Source: Actinomycetota bacterium (GTDB lineage: Bacteria; Actinomycetota; Nitriliruptoria; Euzebyales; Egibacteraceae). Taken from it: DNA of 6,417 bases. Position numbers and translations under genes: made by a program. The notes beneath the pieces are model-generated. The model saw only the letters and a program-made list of their open reading frames with translations. It was not told the origin of the DNA and searched no databases. Location of the stretch: assembly GCA_019347785.1 (NCBI GenBank), contig JAHWKQ010000133.1, positions 1-6,417 of the forward strand, written 5' to 3'. Positions 5,066-6,417 of the stretch are shown here, in pieces (position 1 is the stretch's first letter; the number at the start of each line of letters is the position of its first letter).

Positions 5066-6096
5066 AAGCCGTGCTGGCCCTGCTGGCCGGGTTTCTGGCG
5101 GTCACGCTGCTGCCGGCCGTCGCCTTCGTCCTGGTGGGGGGGCGGCTGCACGGCTGTGCCACCGGCGGCGCGACGGTGCGGCTGGACACCGCCCGCCGCG
5201 TGCCGGGGATGTTCCGGCCGGCGGTGCACTCGGCGGCCGTCGCGAACGAGGTCCCTGCCCCACTGCTGGCGGGTCTGGTCCGGGCCGAGTCGGGATGGGA
5301 CCCCACCGCCCGGTCACGGGCGGGCGCGTACGGCCTGACGCAGCTGATGCCGTACACCGCCGACGCGCTCGGCGTGGACGTGTCCGCCCCCGCCGAGCAG
5401 CTCGACGGGGGCGCCCGCTACCTGCGCCAGCAGCTCGACGAGTTCGGCTCCGTCGAGCTGGCGTTGGCCGCGTACAACGCCGGCCCCGGCGCGGTGCTCG
5501 CAGCCGGCCGGAGCGTCCCGGACTATCCGGAGACGCTCGCGTACGTGCCCCGCGTGCTCGAGTACGCCGAGGAGTACCGGGGGCCCGCCGCGGACCTGCC
5601 GGTGCCGGCCGACGAGCCCTCGGAGGGCATCGACGACGGGGCGTGGGGGGGGTACGCCAACGGGCGGATACCCGCCGCCGTCCTCGCGGCGGTCGCCCCG
5701 GGCGAGCGCCTACGGGCCGACGCGGCCGACGCCTGGCGGCGGATGACGGCCGCGCACCGGGCGCAACTGGGGCGGCCGATCGGCGTCACCGACACCTACC
5801 GGTCCTACAGCCAGCAGGTCGAGCTCGCCGCGTACAAGGGCACCCTGGCGGCCACGCCCGGTTCCTCCAACCACGGGTGGGGCCTGGCCGTCGACCTCGT
5901 CGTGCCCGGCGGCTACGACGACCCCACGTACCGGTGGCTCGCCGCCAACGGCCCCCGCTTCGGGTGGGTCAACCCGGACTGGGCACGGGAGGGCGGGTCC
6001 AAGCCCGAGCCGTGGCACTGGGAGTTCGTCGGCGGGCGTGGAAACCCGGACGCCGTCCCCGCGGCCTGCCTCCCGCCAGCGCCCCGGGACGCGTAG
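5062..6096 (+). CDS. Membrane-anchored or secreted lytic transglycosylase - VanY-type D,D-carboxypeptidase fusion
   Basis: This 344-residue protein carries two peptidoglycan-cleaving domains. Residues 3-27 form a hydrophobic signal or anchor segment after Lys2; Cys32 has a poor lipobox (LHGC), so a lipoprotein is unlikely. Residues about 52-172 are an SLT (GH23-like) lytic transglycosylase with catalytic Glu76 in RAESGWDP, AYGLTQLMP (usually GLMQ), and AYNAGPG at 137-143. A Pro/Glu/Asp/Gly linker (173-197) leads into an M15/VanY domain: YANGRIP, TDTYRSYSQQ, zinc ligands His271 and Asp278 in SSNHGWGLAVDL, then Glu316 and His319 in EPWHWEF. Both active sites look intact. It should cut glycan strands and trim stem-peptide D-Ala or cross-links outside the membrane. 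An in-frame TAG at 5032 leaves GTG 5062 as the first usable start, with GAGG 7 nt upstream. It interrupts the his operon between hisA and hisF. The precise peptide bond cleaved by the second domain is inference. Confidence 0.93.
   Translation: MKAVLALLAGFLAVTLLPAVAFVLVGGRLHGCATGGATVRLDTARRVPGMFRPAVHSAAVANEVPAPLLAGLVRAESGWDPTARSRAGAYGLTQLMPYTADALGVDVSAPAEQLDGGARYLRQQLDEFGSVELALAAYNAGPGAVLAAGRSVPDYPETLAYVPRVLEYAEEYRGPAADLPVPADEPSEGIDDGAWGGYANGRIPAAVLAAVAPGERLRADAADAWRRMTAAHRAQLGRPIGVTDTYRSYSQQVELAAYKGTLAATPGSSNHGWGLAVDLVVPGGYDDPTYRWLAANGPRFGWVNPDWAREGGSKPEPWHWEFVGGRGNPDAVPAACLPPAPRDA
5645..5652 (+). repeat. G8 homopolymer at the interdomain junction of the hydrolase
   Basis: Eight consecutive G (codons Trp195-Gly196-Gly197) lie exactly where the linker meets the VanY-type domain. 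A second run of seven G (5136-5142) lies at the end of the signal/anchor segment. One-base slippage at 5645-5652 would separate the transglycosylase from the carboxypeptidase domain. Such runs are also common sequencing-error sites, but here the frame is intact on both sides. Confidence 0.45.
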
Positions 6097-6102
6097 CCCC
6101 GG

Positions 6103-6118
6103 CCCCGCGGCGGCGGGG
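6103..6118 (+). other. Short GC hairpin between the hydrolase gene and hisF
   Basis: CCCCGC at 6103-6108 pairs with GCGGGG at 6113-6118 across a 4-nt loop, starting 6 nt after the hydrolase stop codon. No T run follows, so it is at best a weak or U-less terminator, or a 3'-end stabilising structure. It ends just upstream of the hisF -10-like hexamer. Confidence 0.3.
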
Positions 6119-6121
6119 TGG

Positions 6122-6127
6122 AATACT
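6122..6127 (+). promoter_or_regulatory. Candidate -10 element for leaderless hisF
   Basis: AATACT matches the TATAAT consensus at four of six positions and ends 7 nt before the ATG at 6135. Transcription would therefore start at or beside the start codon. No Shine-Dalgarno site precedes that ATG. No clear -35 is seen. If real, hisF has its own promoter apart from the hisD-led unit. Confidence 0.4.
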
Positions 6128-6134
6128 CGTGGGC

Positions 6135-6417
6135 ATGCGGACCGATGAGGAGGTCGCCGCGGCGGGGCCGGGCGGGCTGGCGGCGCGGGTCATCCCGTGC
6201 CTGGACGTCGATGCCGGTCGCGTCGTCAAGGGGGTGCGCTTCGTCGACCTGCGCGACGCCGGCGACCCCGTCGAGCTGGCCCGCACGTACGACGCCGAGG
6301 GGGCCGACGAGCTGGTCTTCCTCGACATCACCGCCTCCAGCGACGACCGGGAGACGATCTACGACGCCGTCGCGGCCACCGCCGAGCAGGTGTTCATCCC
6401 CCTGACCGTGGGCGGCG
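6135..6417 (+). CDS. hisF: Imidazole glycerol phosphate synthase, cyclase subunit, 5' part
   Basis: HisF is the TIM-barrel cyclase partner of HisH; it uses ammonia from HisH to convert PRFAR into IGP and AICAR. The 94 codons present (family length about 250) run off the right edge without a stop. The diagnostic opening RVIPCLDVDAGRVVKGVRFVDL holds the first catalytic acid, Asp24, and phosphate-site residues follow, then DELVFLDITAS and the strand ending in PLTVGG. The N-terminus is longer than usual: about 17 residues (MRTDEEVAAAGPGG...) precede RVIPCLDV, where most HisF proteins have fewer than ten. Start choice: ATG 6135 has a -10-like hexamer 7 nt upstream and no ribosome site. An in-frame GTG at 6129 is an alternative. 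The only later near-cognate start before the core is CTG 6177. A GAGGAGG at 6147-6153 lies inside the gene with no start codon at suitable distance. It is separated from hisA by the wall-hydrolase gene. Confidence 0.95.
   Translation, partial: MRTDEEVAAAGPGGLAARVIPCLDVDAGRVVKGVRFVDLRDAGDPVELARTYDAEGADELVFLDITASSDDRETIYDAVAATAEQVFIPLTVGG

Noticed and set aside
5139..5157. Lipoprotein signal ending at Cys32 of the hydrolase
   Set aside because: The residues before Cys are LHG; His at -2 is a poor lipobox, and the hydrophobic segment ends several residues earlier. A signal anchor or ordinary signal peptide fits better.

Overview
The window is very GC-rich chromosomal DNA, with G or C at almost every third codon position. 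It carries most of a histidine biosynthesis operon in the order typical of Actinomycetota: hisD-hisC-hisB-hisH-hisA, then hisF. GTG starts, GTGA stop/start overlaps, -10-like TANNNT hexamers 7-8 nt ahead of start codons without Shine-Dalgarno sites, and a HisA resembling actinobacterial PriA all point to a high-GC actinomycetote. I cannot name the genus; a lineage outside the well-studied genera is possible but is only inference.

Layout. Positions 1-521, minus strand: a LON substrate-binding-domain protein, cut by the left edge, reading away from the his genes. Positions 522-654: a divergent control region of about 130 bp with three GC-rich inverted repeats and a candidate hisD promoter. Positions 655-4973, plus strand: hisD, hisC, hisB, hisH and hisA (priA-like), overlapping or 3 nt apart, surely one transcription unit. 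Positions 5062-6096: an exported or membrane-anchored peptidoglycan hydrolase that fuses a lytic transglycosylase (SLT) domain to a VanY-type M15 D,D-carboxypeptidase domain. Positions 6135-6417: hisF, cut by the right edge. No stretch over 300 bases lacks a gene. I saw no tRNA, rRNA, CRISPR array, insertion sequence or phage gene.

How the genes work together. HisH and HisF form imidazole-glycerol-phosphate synthase, which acts on the product of HisA. HisB dehydrates IGP, HisC transaminates imidazole-acetol phosphate, and HisD oxidises histidinol to histidine. The histidinol-phosphatase step, hisI/hisE and hisG are not in the window. The wall hydrolase has no evident link to histidine synthesis. 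It sits where Mycobacterium tuberculosis has impA (between hisA and hisF), and it and hisF each appear to have their own promoter.

Most of the window is ordinary metabolism and no new multi-gene system is evident. The points most worth a second look are the SLT-VanY fusion inside the his cluster, its possible leaderless six-codon mini-cistron, the apparently leaderless hisF and LON-domain gene, the PriA-like HisA, the 10-bp inverted repeat at the presumed hisD transcription start, and a patch of AT-ending codons at the 3' end of hisB.
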